A DNA stretch of 23,994 nt from JAGPKI01 sp052034135 (GTDB taxonomy: Bacteria > Caldisericota > Caldisericia > UBA6126 > JAGPKI01): NCBI GenBank assembly GCA_052034135.1, contig JBPOJC010000086.1:1-23994 (forward strand). The letters are read 5' to 3'. A program made the position numbers and the translations under genes. Under the pieces are notes generated by a model, which worked only from the letters and a program-made list of their open reading frames with translations, did no database searches and was not told where the DNA came from. Of this stretch, positions 8,385-15,263 are shown one piece after another (positions within the stretch are counted from its first letter, which is position 1; the number at the start of each line of letters is the position of its first letter).

Positions 8385-9503
8385 ATGGAAAATGAATTTC
8401 AAAATGATAGTTATATCGAAATAAATTTAGCTAACATTGAACATAATTACTCAAATGTATTGAAAAATAAGATAAACCAGGATACAAAAGTTATTGCGGT
8501 AGTTAAATCAAATGCTTATGGTCATGGGTTGATACCTATTTCGAAAACTTTAGAAAAATTAAATGTGGATTATTTAGGAGTATTTAACGTAAAAGAAGGA
8601 TTAAGACTCAGGACAAGCGGTATAAAAAGTAAAATTCTCATTTTCGGAACTGTTAAAGATTATGAATTTGATAAATTAGTTGAATACAATCTAACTCCTA
8701 TTATTTCCACATATGAAGAACTTCGAATTCTTGATAAATGCGCGCTTCGGGATAGCTTAAAAATTCATATAAAAGTTGACACAGGAATGGGCAGATTGGG
8801 CTTCCTTCCTGATGAAGTAGAAGAAATTATAAAGAACCTCTACTTTCACAACAAAAATGTACTAATAGAAGGTATTTGTACTCATTTCTCTGATGCCTCT
8901 TCCCCTGATAAAAGTTATACAATAAAACAAGCAAATACATTTATTTCTCTTTTAGACAATTTACAAAAAAGTGAAGTAAAAATACCTATAATTCATGCTT
9001 CCAATAGTGCAGCCGTGCTTAATTTTCCTGAATATCAATTTAATTGCGTGAGGCCCGGGCTTTTACTGTATGGTGTCTCTCCGTTTAGTGAGGATTATGG
9101 ACTCAAAGAAGCACTATCGCTTTATTCTACTGTAAGTACAATTAGAAATGTAAATGAAAACTCTTGCATTAGTTATAATCGCACATTTTCAACAAAGAGA
9201 GCATCAAAAATTGCAGTTATTCCTTTAGGTTATGCAGATGGAATTATGTATTCGCTTTCAAATAAAGGATCTGTTTTAATTAATGGCAGCCGATTCCCTA
9301 TTATTGGTTCAGTGTGCATGAATCAATTTTTAGTTGATGTAACTGAGTGTGATAATATTAATTCTTATGATAGAGTAACTATAATAGGTAAGAGTGGAAA
9401 TGAAAAAATTTCAGTTAAAGAGGTTGCTGAAAATGCAAATACAATTCCATATGAGATACTCTGTAGGCTCTCAGGAAGCATAAAGAGAATTTTCACTTAT
9501 TGA
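8385..9503 (+). CDS. alr: Alanine racemase
   Basis: A PLP enzyme that interconverts L- and D-alanine for peptidoglycan. From the ATG at 8385 the protein has 372 residues, the family's normal size. The PLP lysine K41 lies in VVKSNAYGHG. The barrel motif HIKVDTGMGRLGF (128-140) is present, as is the PLP-phosphate region HASNSAAVLNF with VRPGLLLYG. The catalytic tyrosine is Y264 in SYNRTF. VCMNQFLVDV (310-319) has Asn where CMDQ is common. An upstream TTG (8355) would add ten residues but sits in the promoter spacer, and MENEFQNDSYIEINL gives a normal start. No SD is visible, consistent with a leaderless transcript. It is transcribed alone, divergent from the deacetylase; both products act on the cell envelope. 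Confidence 0.94.
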   Translation: MENEFQNDSYIEINLANIEHNYSNVLKNKINQDTKVIAVVKSNAYGHGLIPISKTLEKLNVDYLGVFNVKEGLRLRTSGIKSKILIFGTVKDYEFDKLVEYNLTPIISTYEELRILDKCALRDSLKIHIKVDTGMGRLGFLPDEVEEIIKNLYFHNKNVLIEGICTHFSDASSPDKSYTIKQANTFISLLDNLQKSEVKIPIIHASNSAAVLNFPEYQFNCVRPGLLLYGVSPFSEDYGLKEALSLYSTVSTIRNVNENSCISYNRTFSTKRASKIAVIPLGYADGIMYSLSNKGSVLINGSRFPIIGSVCMNQFLVDVTECDNINSYDRVTIIGKSGNEKISVKEVAENANTIPYEILCRLSGSIKRIFTY

Positions 9504-9676
9504 GCAAATAAGCTATTTAAATTTTTATATCAATAGATCCCGTCCAATAACAACTCAAAAATATTATTTAACATCTATTGCTTCTAAAAACTTAACTCTT
9601 GCAAATTGATTATTTACTAAAGTGCTATCCAAAAATTAAATGTAAGCAAGTTATATATATTATACGAATGTACATA

Positions 9677-9704
9677 TTGAATATTGTAGATTTAGAAATA
9701 TAAT
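9677..9704 (+). promoter_or_regulatory. Promoter of the large secreted multidomain protein
   Basis: TTGAAT (9677-9682), a 16-nt spacer and TATAAT (9699-9704) lie 38 nt before the ATG at 9743, with SD AAAGGAGA just upstream of the start. The rest of the 9504-9742 spacer is AT-rich; I see no terminator for alr beyond a weak AAATA/TATTT inverted repeat right after its stop. Confidence 0.5.
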
Positions 9705-9742
9705 TCATACGATATTCGCCTCACCCAGAAAGGAGAACTTAA

Positions 9743-12700
9743 ATGAAAAAAGCTGTCTCTTTTTTGTTATCGATCCTTATGCTTTCGATTTTAATGCTTA
9801 CAAATATTAATTACACTACACCAATTTATGCTGAAACTATTCCATCATACAAGCTATTATTTACCGATAATAATGATTCTCTTGACATTGATATAAACCA
9901 AGTATCTATGATTTACGATAGTGAAAACATAATCTTTAAAATCACATTCTATAAAAAATGGAATAATCAAAATTCTAATTACAATATCTTTATTCTAATT
10001 GATTCAGACAATAATTCAACTACTGGTACCGATGGTTCAAACGATGCGAGACATGGTTTCGAAGTTCTTGTATTTCTTGGTTACTTAAAAGGAACATTCT
10101 CTGCAGTATTAAATAATATTAATGCAAAAGCTGTCACATCTTATCTTGATGAAATACCATATTATTACCTTCCTGTAAATGAGAAAATTGTATATATTGC
10201 ATTTAGTAAGAAACATATAAAATCAGACAAATTCAAGTTCTGGATTGGCTGCAATAATCATAAAAATAAAGAATACGATTGTTATCCGGACGAAACCTCA
10301 AAGGATGAAAGTGTTAGTATAGATCTTTCGAATTTCAATAAGTACGGAGGAAAATATTTAACCAATATAACATTGCAGATAAATAACAAAAATGCCATTA
10401 TAAATGGAAAAAATGTTACTATGGACATTGCTCCTTTTATAAAAAATGGAAGGACATTTGTGGCTTTCAGATTTATTGGTGAAAATATTGGATCAATTGT
10501 AAATTTCAAAGTTAATGAAACAACCAAACAACTTGAATGGGTATCATATCTTATGAATTTAAAAAGTATATTTCTATTTTTTGGTAAAAAAGAGGGGTTT
10601 GTAAATGGCAAAGTTATACTCATAGATTCACCTCCTGAGATAATAAACGGAAGAACAGTTGTACCTCTGCGATTTGTCTCTGAAAATTTAAATTGCCTCG
10701 TGAAATGGTTTCCCGAAAACAAAACCATACTTATTACATCTTTAAAATACGCAGAGGAGCTGTTATCATCAGTGGATACTGTAAAAAATTTCCTTAATTC
10801 CCAGCTTAATGAAGATATCGACGAAGAGCTTACTTATGTTGATCTTGGAAGACTTGGACCTGAAGGTGATACAAATGCAAGAGAGCTCGTAACTGAAATT
10901 GGTAAACGATTGGATATAAAAAATTATAAATTCAATGAAGAAGTAAAAGTTGATTTTGATAAAGAGAATTTATCAATAGTAAGGTTTTCAAGTAATACTG
11001 AGATAAAAGCAAAAGATGGTAATGTTATACAACATACTGGTTCTGTTGCATTACTACAAAGAAGAGATGGTATTTGGAAAATAGTAACATTTTTACCTGA
11101 TGAGTTCCTTAATCTCCAATATGCAATTGAAGAAAGCAGCGAAAATGATTTAAATATATACATGTTGGACAAAAAAACGAGTGAAAAATACAAATCTATA
11201 AATAAAAAATTAAATAATTCTCTTCACAAAATTTACATCGATAAATTTAAAGCTTCTCTTGATTCCACGGCATCTCTTATAGGTTTTGTACCAGGTATAG
11301 GAGATCTTATTTCCAATACTTACACGTTCATCGATATGGTAAACCAGATACCTGATATGTACAGCGATATAAAGCTTGGGAACTATACTTGCACTATGTT
11401 TGGTATGATCCAGATCGGATGGGGAGTAGTACAGATGTGTGCAGAGTATATCCCAGGACTCGATCACGGTACTGATGCCCTCGGAATACTTCTTGACCAG
11501 TCAGTCAAGAATGTAAGGTTTCAGTGGGCTTTCCTGATTCTAAAGAATTCAATAATAAACACAAGGATCTCTAGTAAAAAATATTTGTACCCATATTATA
11601 AATCTGGATTAAAAGTACCTGATGATATAAGGTTTTTTAATGTCAATAACTGGCCTGCCCAAAACTTTACCCCACCCGAAACTCTATACATTATGAGCGA
11701 TAAAGCGTATACAAACAATATTCCACTTTATTTCGGCTTGATTTCCTGTGCAAAAATCGATCTTGCTGGTTCAAAGGAGCTTGCTGAAGCATGCAAAGTG
11801 CTCAAAGCAACTATAAATAGTGATGTTGATATAGCTTATATCCCAATACTCTTTAAAACTATTGCCAAATCTGATGTTAGTGAAGGAGCAGATATACTTA
11901 CCGATATGTTCATAGAGAGAAGAGTAGGATTTAAAGTTACATGCAAAAGAGGAATACAGTTTTTAAAAGTTCAAACAGAAGATGGATTAACCACCGAGCC
12001 ATTGATAGTAGAAAATCTAATATACAACTCTATAAACAATGCCTTTGCTTATGATAGCAAAATGAAGCAACTGGACTCAATAAATTTAAACGTAAATGAA
12101 AAAGTGGATGGGATAAAGATAATTGGAAGCATTCCTAAAGCTGTTATGGACGATCTAAAAATAAGCACTTCTCCAGACCTTACTGCTGTAAGCTGTGTGA
12201 ATTATTCGATAGAGGATCCGAACATCGCTGAATTTAGCATATCTGGGAAAACTATGACTTTTAAAGGCAAAACTAACGGAAGCACCGTACTTAACGTAAG
12301 ATTCCCGGGCAGCCCTGCCATTTACCACAGGAAGGAAGTTCTGGATCTAAATATTAGGATACCGATTAGTGTTGGAAACACATTTGAGATCCAACCCAAG
12401 GAAACCACAGTGAAGCTCAACGAGGAAAACAAATGGAGTGTAAGGCTACCATATCCACCGGGAGATTATTATACGAGATGGAATTTCGGAGATGACACAG
12501 GCAATTTCGAATCCAGTAAAAATACAATAAGAGCAAATAACGAAGTCATTATGAGTCATATTTATCAAAAACCTGGAATATTCGAAATAAATGTGTATCT
12601 AATAGAAACGAAATCGAATAAAACTATTACATATTCGAGAGGAAAAGTTACTGTGCAGGATAGCGGATCAGCATTTCCAAAATATGTGTCGATTGGTATT

Positions 12701-13198
12701 TATTTGTATAACGAATACACGATAGTTGGAACTGGTGAAACTATTAGAAGTGAATTCAGAATAGGTTTCAACAATAAGGATTTTGCAGGAACCCTAAGTT
12801 GGAGTGGAAATACTTTCACTATGAAAATATCTGATAAAAACGATGAAGCAAGCTACACTTTTGTTCTAACTGGAACTCTATCAAGCGATTTTAAGAAACT
12901 CGATCTCGCAATTCATGCAACTTCACTTGCAATAGCGGAACATACGGGGAAACAGCTCAATGAAACTATTGATATAGAATTCAAAGGTTTGCCTATAGAT
13001 ACCTTCAATTATTCTGACAAAACATTTAGACAGCAAATGAAGGGGGAGAAGATAAAAGATTATCTCAAGACTTTCAAACATGATTATCAGTTTGAGGACT
13101 TAAATACCGACACTGGTAAATACTACATAGGATCTGGAAGATATTTACGTACCATCTGGAATGAGGATTCTTCGGTTGGATGTTATGGATCTAATTGA
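9743..13198 (+). CDS. Large secreted multidomain protein: copper amine oxidase N-like, pretoxin-like segment, Ig-like and PKD domains
   Basis: A protein of 1151 residues with a signal peptide (MKKAVSFLLSILMLSILML...YA, about 1-30). Visible modules in order are: a beta-rich N-terminal domain with an Asp-rich loop (IDSDNNSTTGTDGSNDARHG, about 86-105); a copper amine oxidase N-terminal-like domain (about 206-332) with its duplicated pattern, NGRTFVAFRFIGENIG and NGRTVVPLRFVSENL; an alpha/beta region; and a glycine-rich hydrophobic segment (about 508-590; LIGFVPGIGDLISNTYTFID, WGVVQM). A BIG2-like Ig stretch follows (about 800-865), then a PKD domain (about 883-970; WNFGDDTG, SHIYQKPGIFEINVYL) and a C-terminal beta-sheet domain (about 979-1083). 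No enzymatic signature is recognised. It probably sits on or outside the cell surface. The gene is a single transcription unit and ends at the repeat-rich spacer. Its function is unknown. Confidence 0.85.
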   Translation: MKKAVSFLLSILMLSILMLTNINYTTPIYAETIPSYKLLFTDNNDSLDIDINQVSMIYDSENIIFKITFYKKWNNQNSNYNIFILIDSDNNSTTGTDGSNDARHGFEVLVFLGYLKGTFSAVLNNINAKAVTSYLDEIPYYYLPVNEKIVYIAFSKKHIKSDKFKFWIGCNNHKNKEYDCYPDETSKDESVSIDLSNFNKYGGKYLTNITLQINNKNAIINGKNVTMDIAPFIKNGRTFVAFRFIGENIGSIVNFKVNETTKQLEWVSYLMNLKSIFLFFGKKEGFVNGKVILIDSPPEIINGRTVVPLRFVSENLNCLVKWFPENKTILITSLKYAEELLSSVDTVKNFLNSQLNEDIDEELTYVDLGRLGPEGDTNARELVTEIGKRLDIKNYKFNEEVKVDFDKENLSIVRFSSNTEIKAKDGNVIQHTGSVALLQRRDGIWKIVTFLPDEFLNLQYAIEESSENDLNIYMLDKKTSEKYKSINKKLNNSLHKIYIDKFKASLDSTASLIGFVPGIGDLISNTYTFIDMVNQIPDMYSDIKLGNYTCTMFGMIQIGWGVVQMCAEYIPGLDHGTDALGILLDQSVKNVRFQWAFLILKNSIINTRISSKKYLYPYYKSGLKVPDDIRFFNVNNWPAQNFTPPETLYIMSDKAYTNNIPLYFGLISCAKIDLAGSKELAEACKVLKATINSDVDIAYIPILFKTIAKSDVSEGADILTDMFIERRVGFKVTCKRGIQFLKVQTEDGLTTEPLIVENLIYNSINNAFAYDSKMKQLDSINLNVNEKVDGIKIIGSIPKAVMDDLKISTSPDLTAVSCVNYSIEDPNIAEFSISGKTMTFKGKTNGSTVLNVRFPGSPAIYHRKEVLDLNIRIPISVGNTFEIQPKETTVKLNEENKWSVRLPYPPGDYYTRWNFGDDTGNFESSKNTIRANNEVIMSHIYQKPGIFEINVYLIETKSNKTITYSRGKVTVQDSGSAFPKYVSIGIYLYNEYTIVGTGETIRSEFRIGFNNKDFAGTLSWSGNTFTMKISDKNDEASYTFVLTGTLSSDFKKLDLAIHATSLAIAEHTGKQLNETIDIEFKGLPIDTFNYSDKTFRQQMKGEKIKDYLKTFKHDYQFEDLNTDTGKYYIGSGRYLRTIWNEDSSVGCYGSN

Positions 13199-13218
13199 TA
13201 AAAGAAAATTCTTTTTTT
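13199..13218 (+). terminator. Weak AT-only hairpin with T-run after the secreted multidomain gene
   Basis: AAAGAA (13201-13206), a 2-nt loop and TTCTTT (13209-13214) are followed by a run of T. The stem is entirely A/T except for one G-C pair, so the terminator call is weak, but it sits directly after the stop codon. Confidence 0.3.
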
Positions 13219-13436
13219 AATCTCTTTTTATTTAATTCTTCCTATTATGTTTCTAATAGAAATTCATTCTTCTGCTGGAAAAGAAAAGAATGTCATTAAG
13301 AAGGCTAATGTCTCTCTTTATTGCTTACATAGAATATTGATCTTAAATCGTCCCCCCTCTCTCTTCTTTAATTTCTCTGGAACTTTTGTTAGTATTTTTT
13401 TAAGATATATTATGAGACAAAAGAACTAAATAGGAA

Positions 13437-13689
13437 AACTCGTTACAGGAGTTACTAATTTAGCTCTCAAAAGCTTACAACACTATTATGATGACAACAA
13501 GAAAACTTAATCCTTGAATGTATTTATCTGGTATCCAGACTACTTTTTCTTTTTTATTTAGTTAGGAGTGACAAATTTATCTTTTTTACCCCACTATATA
13601 TTATGGAGGATTTATTTTTTATATTTTTAAGTGGTTATTTGCTACTTTTAGTTATAAACTTGTATTGTGTGTTATCATTATGCATGCAA
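13437..13689. other. AT-rich spacer without recognisable feature
   Basis: I see no long ORF with an SD, no RNA gene and no repeat here. The small plus frame at 13247-13429 has low-complexity composition and no recognisable protein signature. Confidence 0.6.
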
Positions 13690-13695
13690 AGGTGC

Positions 13696-13752
13696 GAAAA
13701 GAGGAGACCCTTCGTCGCTGGGAAAATGCTCCTCAGGGTGACGGGGGTGGTG
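13696..13752 (-). repeat. 57-bp repeat, copy 1 (type 1, reversed)
   Basis: Bases 13696-13752 match 14240-14296 with a single difference (ACCC against ATCC) over 57 bp. The core contains CTTCGTCGCTGGGAAAATGC. Such high identity implies recent duplication or gene conversion, while the other copies in the mosaic are more diverged. It faces a forward type 1 copy directly downstream, making a larger inverted repeat. Confidence 0.85.
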
Positions 13753-13817
13753 TCATTCTGAAGTGCATCATTTCGCACATGTACTGAAGAATCTCCTTAT
13801 TTGTCTTTTCAGTGTAG

Positions 13818-13841
13818 AACAGACATTCCTGTCTGTTTTTT
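13818..13841 (+). terminator. Hairpin with T-run inside the repeat mosaic
   Basis: AACAGACA (13818-13825), loop TTCC and TGTCTGTT (13830-13837) form a perfect 8-bp stem whose 3' arm runs into TTTTTT. It would work as an intrinsic terminator on the plus strand. It may equally be another dispersed palindrome, since it lies among the repeats and more than 600 bp after the last gene. Confidence 0.45.
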
Positions 13842-13925
13842 GTCATCCCCAACTTGATTGGGGATCCAGATTAGAAACTGTCATTCCCGAAATCTTCTAT
13901 CGGGGATCTATATTCTTTTTTTTCC

Positions 13926-13951
13926 TGGATTCCCGCTTTCGCGGGAATGAC
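13926..13951 (-). repeat. 26-bp palindromic element identical to the end of the cas6 tail
   Basis: The inverted complement of this stretch is identical over 26 bp to 22846-22871, inside the cas6 reading frame. Its core is ATTCCCGC, a GAAA tetraloop and GCGGGAAT: an 8-bp perfect stem capped by GAAA on one strand. Confidence 0.9.
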
Positions 13952-14239
13952 CACCTCTCAGTCATTCTGAAGTGCGTCTTTTTGCACACAAGTCCTTAAG
14001 GAATCTCAGTATCCGTCCTTGTCATCCCCGAAAGTCTACAAACTGTCATTCCCGAAATCTTTTATCGGGGATCCAGACCAATTTTTGCTTGATAGGTATT
14101 ATAAAAGAAGGAGTTTCTTCGGTCGCTGAAATAAAGATACTCTCCCTCAAGATGACAGTGGGGGGGGAGGTCATTCTGAGCGAAGTGAAGAATCTCCTCA
14201 TTTACTCTTTTTCATTTTTGGGATTAATTCATCAAGGTT

Positions 14240-14296
14240 GAAAAGAGGAGATCCTTCGTCGCTGGGAAAATGCTCCTCAGGGTGACGGGGGTGGTG
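14240..14296 (-). repeat. 57-bp repeat, copy 2 (type 1, reversed)
   Basis: This is the partner of 13696-13752 with one mismatch in 57 bp. It is followed immediately by two more diverged reversed copies (14302-14341 and 14353-14393), giving three in tandem. Confidence 0.85.
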
Positions 14297-14398
14297 AGTA
14301 GCCTTCTTCGGTCGCTGAGAAGACACTTCCTCAGAGTGATGGGTGTGGGTTGAGATCCTTCAGTTGCTGAGATGATGCTCCTTCAGGAAGACGGTGCA

Positions 14399-14880
14399 AC
14401 GTTTCAAAATTTAGTTTTATACACTTTAAATGGAGGGGGATCCTACAGTCAATGGTAAAAAATTAATTCGGGCTCTAAAGAATCTTAAATAAATGCGAGT
14501 ATTAGCAACTCATAGCAACTCATGTTTAGTTTTTTGAAGCAATTATAATAAAATCAAAAAGTAAAATTAAATAAGACAACTTAACTTTTATCTAAAGTTT
14601 TTTGAGATATTTATTATTTATACACTGAACCAATTAAACAAGGAGAAAGAATTGAGTGAGTTAAACATTGATCATTTTGGCAGAAACGTTATTTAAAATG
14701 GAAAAGAAGAGCCTTTCCTATTACTATGATTAATTATCTTAAAATTTATGGAATAAAGCCAGAACTTTGTAATTTCAGAAATAACAGATAAGAATAAAAC
14801 AAGTTAGTAAGGATAAAAAACTTAATCACTAAAAAATTGATTAGTTAGAATTATAAATTTTTCAAATTATTTATAAAAGA
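14399..14880. other. AT-rich spacer without recognisable gene
   Basis: The stretch between the repeats and the rpsO leader shows no long ORF. AGGAGA at 14641 precedes a TTG frame of only 14 codons (14652-14696). Traces of a decayed gene are possible but cannot be named. Confidence 0.55.
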
Positions 14881-14896
14881 TTTTTACAAAAGTGTG

Positions 14897-14902
14897 TATA
14901 AT
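14897..14902 (+). promoter_or_regulatory. Candidate -10 box of the rpsO-pnp operon
   Basis: A perfect TATAAT lies about 20 nt before the rpsO leader hairpin and 81 nt before the ATG. No convincing -35 hexamer is found at 16-18 nt upstream, so the call rests on the -10 box and its position. Confidence 0.35.
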
Positions 14903-14923
14903 ATAGAAAAAGAATTTTGCCTT

Positions 14924-14975
14924 TTATGCGGATAATGAATCCTCGACTTTATCTGCGTAAGAGGACATTAGGAGG
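14924..14975 (+). promoter_or_regulatory. Structured rpsO leader, candidate S15 autoregulatory site
   Basis: A 12-bp stem pairs 14924-14935 with 14949-14960 (two G-U pairs), closing a 13-nt loop that contains TCCTC (14940-14944). The loop can pair with GAGGA (14961-14965, 5 bp) or with GAGG (14972-14975, 4 bp) of the SD AGGAGG. The stem has a G-U pair (14930/14954) next to G-C (14931/14953), the kind of motif S15 is known to recognise in 16S rRNA. Regulation by S15 is inferred from these features and from known S15 feedback in other bacteria. The GAGGA option probably needs part of the stem to open for steric reasons. Confidence 0.5.
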
Positions 14976-14983
14976 TTTTTAAA

Positions 14984-15250
14984 ATGTTAAGTAAAGAGGA
15001 AAAAGCAAAAATTATTAATGAATACAAACTTAATGATTTCGACACTGGCTCTCCTGAAGTTCAGATTGCCATCCTTACAGAGCGAATTAACTATCTTGCT
15101 AAACATCTTGAGGTTCACAAGAAAGACCATAGTTCAAGAAGAGGATTACTTAAAATGGTTGGAAAAAGAAAGAAACTTCTTAACTATCTAAAAGAAAACC
15201 ATTATAATCGCTATAAAGATATTGTTAGTAAGTTGAAATTAAGAGGTTAG
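14984..15250 (+). CDS. rpsO: 30S ribosomal protein S15
   Basis: An 88-residue primary binding protein of the 16S rRNA central domain, the usual size (88-89). Typical signatures are DFDTGSPEVQIAILTERI (18-35), LAKHLEVHKKDHSSRRGL (38-55), MVGKRKKLLNYL and YKDIVSKLKLRG at the C-terminus. It has a strong SD (AGGAGG, 8 nt before ATG) behind a structured leader. It is the first gene of a long plus-strand operon and 13 nt before pnp, the widely conserved rpsO-pnp order, which links ribosome assembly to RNA decay. Confidence 0.98.
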   Translation: MLSKEEKAKIINEYKLNDFDTGSPEVQIAILTERINYLAKHLEVHKKDHSSRRGLLKMVGKRKKLLNYLKENHYNRYKDIVSKLKLRG

Positions 15251-15263
15251 TGTACTAATTAAA

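Larger units (their letters stand above)
13690..14398. repeat. Mosaic of short dispersed inverted-repeat elements
   Basis: At least ten copies of two or three related element types lie head to head or head to tail. Type 1 reads GTCATTCTGA...GAAGAATCTCC in forward form (13752-13797, 13961-14008, 14170-14200) and, reversed, AGATCCTTCGTCGCTG...CTCAGGGTGAC (13700-13744, 14114-14158, 14246-14286, 14302-14341, 14353-14393). Type 2 is a palindrome around GTCATYCCC/GGGGATC: 13843-13866, 13880-13908, 14021-14030 (partial) and 14044-14072, plus 13926-13951. Two type 2 copies with flanks (13876-13908 and 14040-14072) differ at one of 33 bases. Such elements resemble non-autonomous, REP/MITE-like genomic repeats. 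Small ORFs across them are translations of the repeat, not genes. No transposase is nearby. Confidence 0.85.

Noticed and set aside
13247..13429. 60-codon plus-strand ORF after the secreted multidomain gene
   Set aside because: No SD, AT-driven composition and no recognisable motif; likely chance.
13763..14241. Small ORFs of 78 and 89 codons in the repeat mosaic
   Set aside because: They translate the dispersed palindromes (for example DSRFRGNDH), have no SD and carry no protein signature.
14641..14696. Short ORF with SD (AGGAGA, TTG, 14 codons) upstream of rpsO
   Set aside because: Too short, no signature, and the flanking frames are closed; may be a decayed remnant but cannot be supported.
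13199..14983. tRNA or rRNA gene in the long spacer
   Set aside because: No cloverleaf with the T-loop GTTCRA pattern and acceptor pairing, and no rRNA-like segment, could be found by reading both strands.
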